Shown here piece by piece: positions 44,132 to 52,312 of a stretch of DNA of 64,000 nucleotides (the first letter of the stretch is position 1; each line of letters opens with the position of its first letter). Location of the stretch: assembly GCA_963849695.1 (NCBI GenBank), contig CAWKIT010000011.1:310001-374000 (forward strand), read 5' to 3'. The DNA is from DASSUW01 sp963849695. GTDB lineage: Bacteria > Actinomycetota > Thermoleophilia > Solirubrobacterales > Solirubrobacteraceae. The position numbers and the translations under genes were made by a program. The notes below the pieces were generated by a model, which ran no database searches, was not told the origin of the DNA, and saw only the letters and a program-made list of their open reading frames with translations.

Positions 44132-45433
44132 CGTTCCTCCAGCGCCGCACGGGCGCGGTTCGCATGCAGAGGGTAGGCGGCGAGCCCGTGGCGGAGCGCG
44201 AGGCGCAGGTTGCGCCGGCCCTCGACGGTGTCGCCGGCGGCGATGCCGGCGTGGTAGCGGAACGTCGGGTCGAGCGAGCCGAGCCGCAACGCGCGGTGCG
44301 CCCACCGCAGCCCGGCGCGCGGGCGCCCGGAGCGGGTCAGCGCCCAGCCGAGCGCGTCGGCCGAGCGCACGCTCGGCGCGACGGACCAGGCCTCGCGAGC
44401 CAGCGCGACCGCGCGGCGCGTGGAGCCGTGGTCGGCCTCGTAGATCGCCAGCTCGACGTCGGTGTCGACGCCGGCGTCGTCCAGCAGCCGCTCCTGGACG
44501 CGCACGAGCGCGAGATCCGCGCGCCCGGCCTTGACGCGCCCGGCCGCCAGCTCCGCCTCGCCGAGGGCGACCGCGTAGCCGGGCAGCGGAAGCAGCGTCA
44601 CGACCTTCTTCCAGCCGGCGATCGCGCCCGCGAGGTCACCGTGGGCGGCGGTCAGGCGCGCCCGGCCGGCGAGGGCGGGCACATGGCCGGGCATCGAGGC
44701 ATGCGCCGCCGCGTAGGCGCGGCGCGCCGCGGCGAGCCGGCCGCGGGTCAGCTCGAGGTCGCCCAGCAGGGTCTGGACGTAGGCGAGATTCTCGCGCGCT
44801 CCGCCGCCCGCCGAGGCGGCGCGCGCCATCGCGTCGGCCGCTCCGGCCAGGTCGCCGTGGAGCTCGCGGAAGTACGACACGCGGGCGTACGCCGGCAGCG
44901 AGGGCTTGCGGTCGATGAACTGCTGGAGCGTGCGCTCGGCCTCGCCGTAGCGGCCCAGCTCGACGAGCGCGTCGACCAGGACCGGGTACGCGGCGATCGC
45001 GTCGGGCTGGAGCGAGCGGGCCCGCTCGGCGAGCCGCAGCGCGCCGCGGAAGTCGTGCCGTCCGGCGGCGAGCGTGGCGGCCGCGATCAGCTCGGCCGGG
45101 TCCTCGGGGCCGCGCGCGAGGGCACGGCTCAGCACGCCGTCGGCGCGCACGTAGAAGCTGGGGTCGCCGGTCTCGCGCGCCTTCTGGAGGTACGCGCCGG
45201 CGAGCTGCGCCTGGAGCGGTGCGCCGCGGCGCACGGCGGCCTGGAGGCGCTCGATCTCGGCGTCGGTGCTCGCATCGGGGCGGACGGCGCCGTCGAAGCC
45301 GGTCGACGCCGCCGGGCGCGGCGCGCTCTCGTCGCCGCCGCGAAGGCCGAGGACGGCGAGCGTGCACGCGAATGCGAGCAGCGGCTGCGACTGCGATGCG
45401 CAGCGGGCCGTGAGAAGTCAGGAGATGAGTCAT
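44128..45433 (-). CDS. Exported TPR-repeat protein (one-base frame break near start)
   Basis: Tetratricopeptide scaffold between the DUF4331 and NicO genes. Helical pairs run from about residue 70 to the end, e.g. HDFRGALRLAERARSLQPDA, GRYGEAERTLQQFIDRKPSL, GDLAGAIAGWKKVVTLLPLP and HGSTRRAVALAREAWSVAPS. The frame upstream of GTG 45234 stays open and encodes a membrane/signal helix (QPLLAFACTLAVLGLRGG) but contains no start codon. ATG 45433 (MTHLL) is in the adjoining frame, and removing one base near 45418-45421 joins them, giving 434 residues. Without that repair, translation would begin at 45234 and lose the export signal. ATGA overlap with NicO. Confidence 0.78.
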
Positions 45434-45494
45434 GGGAGAAGGCCCGCGCGGGGCCCGCCGAGTGATGGGGCGGGCCCCGATCCGGAGAGGGCGA

Positions 45495-46949
45495 CTACGG
45501 AGTCGGGGGCTGCGGCACGGGGGCGTGCGGCGGCTCGATCCGCTTGAGGTTGCTGTTGAACCCGTCCCCCGCCAGGCCCACATAGGGGAACTGGGCGCGG
45601 AACGGCTTGTCGTCCTGGTCGACGCCGTCGCCGAGCGGGACGTTCTTGGGCGGCGACAGCAGCGCACCCGCGATCACGCGGAGCTCGATGTCGACCACGT
45701 CGTCCGCCAGCCGGCGGCCGTTCGGGAACCCTGCCACGTCGCCCGCGAGGACGCCGAAGCGGTTCGGCTTCGCCGCCGGCGGCACGCCCAGGTTGAGCTT
45801 GAGCGTGTCGGCCGCGGCCGGGTCCTTGCCGATCTGGGTGAGCCCGGGCACGCCGGTCAGCAGCGCCTGGACGATGTCGGTCCGGTTCGTCTCCTGGACG
45901 CCGAGACCGAACAGCGCGTTCAGGATCCGCGCGGGCTCGGGGTTGAGCGCGAAGCGGCCGAAGTTCCGCGCATCGTCCGCCGGGGACGTGCGGTTGAACT
46001 TGTCCTTCTTGCCGATCGGGATGATCACCTCGTTGATCAGCGGGTTGCCGAGGCGGGACACCTGGACCCACTTCTTGCCACGGTGACCTCCGCGGCGCGA
46101 GCCGAGCACCTGGTCGCTGCGGCGCTCGGTCGTCGACCACACGCCGACCACGGCGTTGCCTCCGCTCGCGCCCGAGACCTGCTTGCCGTCGCGCGTGACC
46201 TCGCGCTCGGGCACCTGCAGGACGAACGACTTGGTGTTGTAGCCGGCGACGTCGTCCTTGCCTCCGCCCTGGTTGCCGAGGCCGATGTTCGGCCGGCCGG
46301 GCCTGTCGAGGTTGATGCCGTCGAAGATCGTGCCCAGGTCGACGAAGAACGCGTCGTTGGCCGGGGTCACGATCGTCTTGCCGCCGCCCTTCACCGGAGT
46401 GACGCCGCCCGCCTCGATCTGGGCGAAGTTCGGCATCGTCTTCGGGCCGACGTTGTCGGGCACGACCGGCGCGTCATCGACGATGCGCCGGCTGCTGACC
46501 ATCTTCCGGTTCTTGTTGTACTCCTCCTTGTAGAGGTCGTACGTCTGGTACAGGTTCAGGTTCCGGTCGTTGATCGAGGTGACCGGCGGAACCGCGTAGA
46601 GGAACGAGTTCGGGTTGCGGAACCGCGTCGTGAAGTCCCAGCGATACGCGACGTCCTCGTACCCGTCGCCCGTGTTGTCGATCTTGACGTAGTACTTCGC
46701 GTCCTCGTCGAGCGGGTAGAAGTTCGGGCCGCCCGCCGGGTCCGCGAGCGGGATCCAGTTGGCGACCACGGTCAGGCTGCCCGGTGCGTCCTGCGCCGTG
46801 TAGGCGTAGACGTCGGTGTTGTCGGCCGTCGGGTCCTTGAGGATGCCGGGAGCCTCACGGTGGCTCGAGCCGAACACCCCCGAGACTGCCAGCGAGCCCG
46901 CGAGCAACGCGGCGGCCGAGGCCGCGCCGAGGGCTTTGGATCTGCGCAT
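45495..46949 (-). CDS. DUF4331-family secreted protein
   Basis: Exported protein of the DUF4331 family; no member's biochemical role is firmly known to me. ATG 46949 has AAGGAG six bases upstream and starts a signal sequence (LGAASAAALLAGSLAVSG, then VFGSSHREAPGI). The family hallmark SSHREAPGILKDPTADNTDV is intact at about 29-48, followed by DVYAYTAQD, VANWIPLADPAGGPNFY, YDLYKEEYNKNRKMVS and a C-terminal part FPNGRRLADDVVDIELRVIA. The conserved His and Asp residues in HREAP and ADNTD could bind metal, which would suit its place before TPR and NicO genes. 484 residues. It is the first gene of the three-gene run. Confidence 0.9.
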   Translation of the reverse strand: MRRSKALGAASAAALLAGSLAVSGVFGSSHREAPGILKDPTADNTDVYAYTAQDAPGSLTVVANWIPLADPAGGPNFYPLDEDAKYYVKIDNTGDGYEDVAYRWDFTTRFRNPNSFLYAVPPVTSINDRNLNLYQTYDLYKEEYNKNRKMVSSRRIVDDAPVVPDNVGPKTMPNFAQIEAGGVTPVKGGGKTIVTPANDAFFVDLGTIFDGINLDRPGRPNIGLGNQGGGKDDVAGYNTKSFVLQVPEREVTRDGKQVSGASGGNAVVGVWSTTERRSDQVLGSRRGGHRGKKWVQVSRLGNPLINEVIIPIGKKDKFNRTSPADDARNFGRFALNPEPARILNALFGLGVQETNRTDIVQALLTGVPGLTQIGKDPAAADTLKLNLGVPPAAKPNRFGVLAGDVAGFPNGRRLADDVVDIELRVIAGALLSPPKNVPLGDGVDQDDKPFRAQFPYVGLAGDGFNSNLKRIEPPHAPVPQPPTP

Positions 46950-47017
46950 GCGCACTCCTTGAACGAAGGGACGAACGCTCCCCTCTACGCCCGCGCTCGG
47001 AGCCCGGATGCCTCGCC

Positions 47018-47035
47018 GGCTCGCAACTGCGAGCC
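47018..47035. promoter_or_regulatory. Candidate operator before the DUF4331-TPR-NicO operon
   Basis: GGCTCGCAACTGCGAGCC is a perfect inverted repeat (8-base arms, centre AC). It lies 69 bases upstream of the DUF4331 start and 88 bases upstream of the divergent HTH gene. The core CGCAACTGCG is the reverse complement of the core upstream of the Fur-type gene, suggesting one regulator acts at both places. No other exact copy of the core was noticed in the window by eye. Confidence 0.5.
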
Positions 47036-47123
47036 GCTCGCGATTGGATCATCCCTTCGGACGAGTCGCGGTTCACCCGTCCGGCCGATGCCCGAAAGGG
47101 CGGGTCACCGCGACCATCGCCGC

Positions 47124-47523
47124 GTGCACCGCCTTCCGCTCGTCTACACCGCTGCCCTCGCTGCCTCGGGCGACCAGGCCGTCGCCGAGCACGCCGCCGA
47201 GCGCGTGATGGTCGCGGCGTCGTCGCAGGACGGCTTCGGCGCTTGCCGAGAAGGCCGTACTGCTCGCGCTGCGCGCCGCGCCGCACCGCGCGTTCGCGCC
47301 GATGAGCGAGGAGGAGCGCGAAGTCGTCGCGCTCGCCCGCCTGACCGGCGCCACCACCGGGCGGGTGGCGGACGTGCTCGGCATCACGCCGGACCAGGTG
47401 CGGGCGCGGATGCGGACCGGGCTGCGCGCGGTGCTCACCGGAGGTGGCGCGCGGCGAACGCCGCCGCCTCCGCCCGATTCCGGATCCGCAGCTTCTCCAG
47501 GACGTGCCGGACGTGTGTCTTGA
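47124..47523 (+). CDS. Small sigma-region-4-like HTH protein (one-base frame break)
   Basis: Divergent from the DUF4331 operon. From GTG 47124 the sequence reads HRLPLVYTAALAASGDQAVA, EHAAERVMVAASSQDGF, then loses frame at about 47238. Dropping one base gives ALAEKAVLLALRAAPHRAFA, PMSEEEREVVALARLTGATT, GRVADVLGITPDQVRARMRT, the shape of a sigma-70 region 4 (EEREVVALARL..G..ADVLGI....VR.R). Repaired length 132. It lacks region 2, so it is not a complete sigma factor; it might be a regulator of, or a remnant from, an ECF gene. The last 89 bases overlap the convergent response regulator. Confidence 0.55.
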
Positions 47524-48070
47524 CGGTCGGCTCGCTGATGACCAGCCGGTCCGCGATCTCGCGGTTGCGGAGCCCCTCGGCGACCAGCGCGAGCACCTCG
47601 CGCTCGCGATCCGTCAGCGCCGCCAGCGGATCCTCCGGCGGTGCGACCCCGCGGCCGAGGTCGGCGAGCATACGGCTCGCCATCGCCGGCGCGATCCGCG
47701 GCTCGCCGCGAGCGACCGCGAGCACCGCCTCGATCAGCTCGGCAGGCGGGACGTCCTTGGTCAGGTAGCCGGCCGCACCGACCCGCAGCGCCGCGTACAG
47801 GTCAGGTTCCTCCTCCGACACAGTGAGCATCAGCACCTCGGGCCCGCCGCCCTCCCGCAGGCGGGCGCACGCCTCCAGGCCGTCTACCTCAGGCATGTTG
47901 AGGTCGAGCAGCACCACGTCCGGCGCCCGCCGCTCCGCGAGCGCGAGCGCCTCACGGCCGTCGCGTGCGAGCCCCACGACCTCGACGCGCTCGTCGGCGC
48001 CCAGCAGCGCGGCGGTGCCCTCGCGCATCAGCTGGTGGTCGTCGGCGACGAGCACGCGTACCGGCGTCAC
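47435..48070 (-). CDS. NarL-family response regulator
   Basis: Receiver plus LuxR helix-turn-helix, 211 residues. VLVADDHQLMREGTAALLGA (about 5-24) supplies the acidic pocket, VLLDLNMPEVDG (about 50-61) the phospho-acceptor Asp, MLTVSEEEPDLYAALRVGAA, YLTKDVPP the conserved Lys. The DNA-binding domain is LTDREREVLALVAEGLRNRE, then KTHVRHVLEKLRIRNRAEAA. GTG 48070 faces the kinase gene start at 48098 across 27 bases, so the pair is divergent rather than in an operon, an arrangement that suits self-regulation from a shared promoter region. Confidence 0.9.
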   Translation of the reverse strand: MTPVRVLVADDHQLMREGTAALLGADERVEVVGLARDGREALALAERRAPDVVLLDLNMPEVDGLEACARLREGGGPEVLMLTVSEEEPDLYAALRVGAAGYLTKDVPPAELIEAVLAVARGEPRIAPAMASRMLADLGRGVAPPEDPLAALTDREREVLALVAEGLRNREIADRLVISEPTVKTHVRHVLEKLRIRNRAEAAAFAARHLR

Positions 48071-48097
48071 GCCGCGACGGTAGCGTAGGCGGCGACC

Positions 48098-49207
48098 GTG
48101 AATCCAGCGCTCACCCCGGAGGTCCGAAGCGGCCTCGGCGCGTTCGGCCGCACCGCACGGGCGCTCGTCGGCGCCGTCACGCTGCCGGAGCTCGCGCGCG
48201 GCGCGCTGGCGGAGATGTGCGACGCGCTCGGGCTCGACGTGGCGGCGCTCTACCTGCCCACCGGAAACGGGCCGACGCTCGCGCGGCTGGCGGCCATCGG
48301 CGCCGACCGCCACCCGTCCGAGCGGCTGGTGTTCGACGTCGAGGCGTGGCAGCTCGCGGTCCAGGGCGATACGCCGCTGGTCATGCGCGATCGCGGCGAA
48401 TGGCTGATGGAGCACCCGTTCACGCCGCCGGCCGACAGCTGGCTCGTGCTGCCGCTCGGCACCGGCGCCGGGCTCGGCGTGGTGATCGCGGCGCCCGGCT
48501 CGACGGTCGGGCCGGAGTCGGGCGCGGTCCTGCGGCTGCTGGGCGACCTGCTGGGCGCGGGCATCGCGACCGCGCGGATGCGGGAGGAGCTCGAGCACAC
48601 GGCGCTCGCGCGCGAGCGCCTGCGGCTCGCCGCCGAGGTCCACGACGGACTGGCGCAGGACCTGGCGCTCGCGATGCGCGAGCTCGCGCTGCTGGACTCC
48701 GGCCCGGCGCCGGAGGTCGCCGACGCCAGCTGGGGTCGGCTGCGCGCCGCGGTCGCGTCGGCTCACCGGACGGTGCGCTCGCGGCTGACCGGCATGATGG
48801 CGCCGCGGGCGCTCGGCGGTCTGCGGGCCGCGCTCGAAGAGCTGTGCGAGCGGTTCTCGCACCGCGGGATGCCGGTCCGCCTCGAGGGTCACGCGGACCT
48901 GCCGGAGCTCCCGCCGCCGGTCGCCGCCGCCGCGCTCCGCGTGCTGGCCGAGGCGCTCTCCAACTGCGAGCGGCACGCCTGCGCCGACGGCGTGGTGCTC
49001 GAGGCCCGTCGCACCGGCGACCGGCTCGAGCTCGTGGTGCAGGACGACGGCTGCGGCTTCGCCTCCGCGTCCGGGCCGGGTGAGGGGCATTTCGGGCTGC
49101 TGCTGATGCGCGAGCGGGCCCGTGCGGCCGGCGGGTCGCTCAGCGTCGACAGCGTGCCGGGCGGCGGGACCCGCGTGGCGCTGGACCTACCTCTTGGGCG
49201 GTCGTAG
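48098..49207 (+). CDS. Soluble GAF histidine kinase (HisKA_3)
   Basis: Cytoplasmic sensor kinase, 369 residues, no membrane helix. A GAF domain covers about 25-165 (GALAEMCDALGLDVAALYLP, GTGAGLGVVIAAPGS), the dimerisation/H-box about 180-245 with RLRLAAEVHDGLAQDLALAM (His near 188), and the ATPase about 275-365 with EALSNCERHACADG, VVQDDGCGFASASG and FGLLLMRERARAAGGSL. Probably senses a small cytoplasmic ligand or redox state. Its partner is the divergent response regulator. Confidence 0.88.
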   Translation: MNPALTPEVRSGLGAFGRTARALVGAVTLPELARGALAEMCDALGLDVAALYLPTGNGPTLARLAAIGADRHPSERLVFDVEAWQLAVQGDTPLVMRDRGEWLMEHPFTPPADSWLVLPLGTGAGLGVVIAAPGSTVGPESGAVLRLLGDLLGAGIATARMREELEHTALARERLRLAAEVHDGLAQDLALAMRELALLDSGPAPEVADASWGRLRAAVASAHRTVRSRLTGMMAPRALGGLRAALEELCERFSHRGMPVRLEGHADLPELPPPVAAAALRVLAEALSNCERHACADGVVLEARRTGDRLELVVQDDGCGFASASGPGEGHFGLLLMRERARAAGGSLSVDSVPGGGTRVALDLPLGRS

Positions 49208-49219
49208 GCTTCCGGTTCG

Positions 49220-49786
49220 ATGGCCTCGCTGGCGGCGCACGTGGAGGGCGAGGCATGTCCGCATCTGGCGGTGTTCCTGCGCAGCGCCGACGAGCTGCCG
49301 CGCGTGCTCGCGTCCTTCTACGCGCTCGGCGTCCGGCGCGGCGGCTGGCTCGCGCACCGGGCGCTGCCCGGGCATGCCGACCACGAGCGCGCGCTGCTCA
49401 CCGAGGCGGGGCTCGACGTCGCCGCCCTGGAGGAGCAGGAGCGGATGGTGGTCGTGGAGATCGACTTCAGCCATCCGGCGGAGGGGTCGGCCGACTCGTG
49501 GCAGCAGGCGCTCGACGACGCGCTCGCGCGCGGCTGCTCGGGCCTCTGGTACGCGCGCTTCCCGGTCGGCCCGCAGGACGGGTCGGACTTCGACCGCATG
49601 CTCGGCTTCGAGCGCGAGTGGCACCGGATGTCGCGCGGCCGGCCGGTGGTCACGATCTGCCCGTTCATCGTCGGCGAGCTCGACGGCCCGGCCACGATCG
49701 CCACGCTCGGCCGGGTCGCCGAGGTGCACACCGGCGTGCTCGTGCCCGGCGAGGACGGCGAGTTTGACGTGCTGCGGCCCGGCTAG
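49220..49786 (+). CDS. MEDS-like sensory domain protein
   Basis: A 188-residue single-domain protein resembling the MEDS (DcmR-type sensory) fold: HLAVFLRSADELPRVLASFY (about 15-34), ALGVRRGGWLAHRALPG, FDRMLGFEREWHRMSRGRPV (about 124-143), then VTICPFIVGELDG. In known proteins this domain precedes anti-sigma or DNA-binding modules; here it is alone. The 12-base gap after the GAF kinase suggests co-transcription and a regulatory link to it. Catalytic residues are not evident. The stop overlaps the convergent E1beta stop. Confidence 0.6.
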   Translation: MASLAAHVEGEACPHLAVFLRSADELPRVLASFYALGVRRGGWLAHRALPGHADHERALLTEAGLDVAALEEQERMVVVEIDFSHPAEGSADSWQQALDDALARGCSGLWYARFPVGPQDGSDFDRMLGFEREWHRMSRGRPVVTICPFIVGELDGPATIATLGRVAEVHTGVLVPGEDGEFDVLRPG

Positions 49787-50769
49787 AGATCGCGGAACGT
49801 CGCCAGCACGGCCTCGACGATCTGGGGCTCGTGCGGGTAGGCGATCTGCTCGAGCGGCTTGGAGTACGGCATCGGCAGGTCGGCGCCGGTGACGCGCGCG
49901 ACCGGCGCGTCGAGGTAGTCGAACGCCTGCTCCTGGATCAGCGCGGCGAGGTTGGCGCCGACGCCGCCGTGCGGCCACCCCTCCTCGACGATCACCGCGC
50001 GGTTGGTCTTCTGCACCGACTCGAGGATGGTGTCGAGGTCGAGCGGGCGCAGCGTGCGCGGGTCGATCACCTCGGCCTCGACCTCGTGGTCCTTGGCGAG
50101 GATGTCGGCCGCCTTCTGGGCGGTGACCGCCATCCGCGAGATGCCGACGATCGTCACGTCGGCGCCCTCGCGGCGGATCGCCGCCTGCCCGAACTGCTCG
50201 ACGTGGTCGCCGTCGTCCGGCACGTCGCCGCGCTGGCCGTACAGGTACTCGTGCTCGATGAACACGACCGGGTTGTCGTCGCGGATCGCCGCCTTCAGCA
50301 GGCCCTTGGCGTCGGCCGCGGTCGACGGCACCGCGAGCAGCATCCCCGGCACGTGGAGATACAGCGCCTCCAGGCAGTGCGAGTGGGTCGGGCCGAGCTG
50401 GTGGCCGGCGCCCTGCGGCATCCGGATCACCATCGGCACCTTCACCTGGCCGCCGAACATGTAGTGGATCGTCGCCATGTGGTTGACGATCTGGTCCATC
50501 GCGAGCAGCGAGAAGTTGATCGTCATCAGCTCGACCACCGGCCGCAGCCCCGTCATGGCGGCGCCGACGCCCATGCCGACGATGGTGTTCTCGGAGATCG
50601 GCGTGTCGCGCACGCGCTTCTCGCCGAACTCCTCGAGCAGCCCGGCCGTGACCTTGAAGGCGCCGTTGAAGACGCCGATGTCCTCGCCCATCAGGAACAC
50701 CCGCTCGTCGCGCTCCATCTCCTCGCGCAGCGCCTGGTTGAGCGCCTCGCGGTAGCGGACGACCCCCAT
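49783..50769 (-). CDS. pdhB: Pyruvate dehydrogenase E1 beta subunit
   Basis: Beta chain of a second E1, 328 residues. ERDERVFLMGEDIGVFNGAF (about 19-38), DTPISENTIVGMGVGAAMTG (about 55-74), then VIRMPQGAGHQLGPTHSHCL (about 114-133) followed by EALYLHVPGM, the pyruvate/acetoin-type version of the segment that reads GGPYHSQNPEAW in the other beta chain. Transketolase C-domain: DPRTLRPLDLDTILESVQKT, VEEGWPHGGVGANLAALI. The start ATG shares its A with the alpha-chain stop. Acetoin dehydrogenase cannot be excluded. Confidence 0.9.
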   Translation of the reverse strand: MGVVRYREALNQALREEMERDERVFLMGEDIGVFNGAFKVTAGLLEEFGEKRVRDTPISENTIVGMGVGAAMTGLRPVVELMTINFSLLAMDQIVNHMATIHYMFGGQVKVPMVIRMPQGAGHQLGPTHSHCLEALYLHVPGMLLAVPSTAADAKGLLKAAIRDDNPVVFIEHEYLYGQRGDVPDDGDHVEQFGQAAIRREGADVTIVGISRMAVTAQKAADILAKDHEVEAEVIDPRTLRPLDLDTILESVQKTNRAVIVEEGWPHGGVGANLAALIQEQAFDYLDAPVARVTGADLPMPYSKPLEQIAYPHEPQIVEAVLATFRDL

Positions 50770-51980
50770 CAGCCCTCGGCCTCCTCCGCTTCATCATCCT
50801 CGGCCTGGGCCTCGTCGGCCGGTTTCTCCGCCCCGGAATCGGCGCCAGCCGATTCCACGTCCTCGCGCTCCGCCGCCTCCTTCGCCTCGTGGTAGGCGCC
50901 CTCCGGCCCGCGCTCGGCCTCCGCCAGCGCGCGCTCGTCCTCGCCCTTGTGCACGCCGGCGGACCGCTCGTCGACCGAGTACCAGCCCCCGACCTGGTCG
51001 CCGAAGACGTAGATGTGGTCGTACAGCGACTCCGGCGCCGGGAAGGACGACTTGTCGGCGAACGCGACCGCGTCGTCGACCCGCTTCACGGCCTCCTGGT
51101 CGAGTCGCTTCACCTCCTCCTCGTCGAGCTCGAGGCGCTCCGCGAACGCGTTGATCGGGTCGCGCTTGCGCCACTCCTCGACCTGCTCCTTGCTCCGGTA
51201 CTCCTCCGGATCGGCCATCGAGTGCCCGCGGAAGCGGTAGGTGACGGCCTCGACGAGGATCGGCTGCCGCTCTTCGCGCGCACGACGGATCGCCTCGCGC
51301 ATCACCTCGTACGTCTCCACCACGTCCATGCCGTCGCAGCGCATGCCGGGCACGCCGAAGCCCTCGCCGCGCCGGTGCAGGTCGGTCACCGCCGAGTGGC
51401 GCTCGAGCGCGGTGCCCATGCCGAACTGGTTGTTGGTGACCATGAAGACGACCGGCAGCTTCCACAGCGCCGCGAGGTTGAGCGTCTCGCCGAACGTGCC
51501 CTGGTTGGCGGCGCCGTCGCCGAACACGCACACCGTCACCTCGTCGAGCCCCTGGTAGTCGGAGGCGAGCGCCATGCCGGCCGCCAGCGGCAGGTTGCCG
51601 CCGACGATCCCGTAGCCGCCCATGAAGCGGTTCTCGAGGTCGAACATGTGCATCGAGCCGCCGCGGCCGCGTGAGACGCCGTCGTCGCGCCCGAACAGCT
51701 CGGCCATCACGCGGTCGGGATCGGCCCCGCGGGCGAGCGCGTGCCCGTGCGAGCGGTAGGTCGAGATCAGGTAGTCGGCGTCGCGCATCGCGCGGCAGGC
51801 GCCGACGATCGTGGCCTCCTCGCCGATCGCCAGGTGCAGGAAGCCGCCCACCTTCGCCTTCGCGTACATCTCGCCCGCGCGCTCCTCGAAGCGGCGGATG
51901 AGCATCATCGTGTGGAGCCACTCGCGCGCCGCGTCAGGGTCCGGCAGGTCGCGGGTCGCCTCCTCGGTGACTTCGGCCAC
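50769..51980 (-). CDS. pdhA: Pyruvate dehydrogenase E1 alpha subunit with acidic C-terminal extension
   Basis: ThDP-binding alpha chain, 403 residues. LIRRFEERAGEMYAKAKVGG (about 27-46), LISTYRSHGHALARG, GRGGSMHMFDLENRFMGGYG (about 105-124), ThDP motif CVFGDGAANQGTFGETLNLA with TNNQFGMGTALERHS, and YRFRGHSMADPEEYRSKEQV. The catalytic core ends near 325; the last ~75 residues are strongly acidic and Ala-rich (GADSGAEKPADEAQ, EDDEAEEAEG) and are not part of the normal chain. The extension contains the 22-base palindrome at 50835-50856. Overlaps pdhB by one base. Partners in trans: E2 at 38325-39710 and Lpd. Confidence 0.9.
   Translation of the reverse strand: MAEVTEEATRDLPDPDAAREWLHTMMLIRRFEERAGEMYAKAKVGGFLHLAIGEEATIVGACRAMRDADYLISTYRSHGHALARGADPDRVMAELFGRDDGVSRGRGGSMHMFDLENRFMGGYGIVGGNLPLAAGMALASDYQGLDEVTVCVFGDGAANQGTFGETLNLAALWKLPVVFMVTNNQFGMGTALERHSAVTDLHRRGEGFGVPGMRCDGMDVVETYEVMREAIRRAREERQPILVEAVTYRFRGHSMADPEEYRSKEQVEEWRKRDPINAFAERLELDEEEVKRLDQEAVKRVDDAVAFADKSSFPAPESLYDHIYVFGDQVGGWYSVDERSAGVHKGEDERALAEAERGPEGAYHEAKEAAEREDVESAGADSGAEKPADEAQAEDDEAEEAEG
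50835..50856. repeat. 22-base palindrome in the pdhA extension, same element as in the E2 linker
   Basis: Arms GGAATCGGC and GCCGATTCC around a 4-base loop GCCA. The 22 bases equal the exact reverse complement of 35001-35022, 15.8 kb away, although both genes lie on the minus strand. Here it codes ESAGADS in the disordered tail. Confidence 0.8.
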
Positions 51981-52066
51981 GGGCGGGACAGTAGCGCGCC
52001 GGGAGCGGCGAGCCGACCCCGGCGCGGCGGGATGGATGCGGTTCGAGTTCGCCGCCGAGCGGCGGC

Positions 52067-52312
52067 TTATCCCGCGGAGTCGTAGCGGCGCCAGCGGGCG
52101 TAGAACTCGTCGGCGTCGAGGCCCGCGAGGTCAGCCCTGAGGGCGCGCGCGAGGCGGCCGGTCTGGGCCGGCGTGGTGTCCCAGAACAGGACGACCTCGC
52201 CGGAGTCGATCTCGACGACCTCGACGTGGTCGACCTCGGCGGCGGAGCGCAGCAGCGCCGGCCCGCGGCCGCCGCGGCGGACGATCAGGTCGTAGGCGCG
52301 GTTGGCCTTCAC
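52067..52312 (-). CDS. Small conserved-looking protein, unknown function
   Basis: An 81-residue protein starting with GTG that overlaps the stop of the DsbA-like gene (GTGA). It reads KANRAYDLIVRRGGRGPALL, RSAAEVDHVEVVEIDSGEVV, LFWDTTPAQTGRLARALRAD, LAGLDADEFYARWRRYDSAG: a compact beta-rich start then two helices. No family recognised. Coupling to a thioredoxin-fold protein and Lpd suggests a redox or complex-maturation accessory role, as inference only. The 86 bases between here and pdhA hold nothing obvious. Confidence 0.6.
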   Translation of the reverse strand: MKANRAYDLIVRRGGRGPALLRSAAEVDHVEVVEIDSGEVVLFWDTTPAQTGRLARALRADLAGLDADEFYARWRRYDSAG

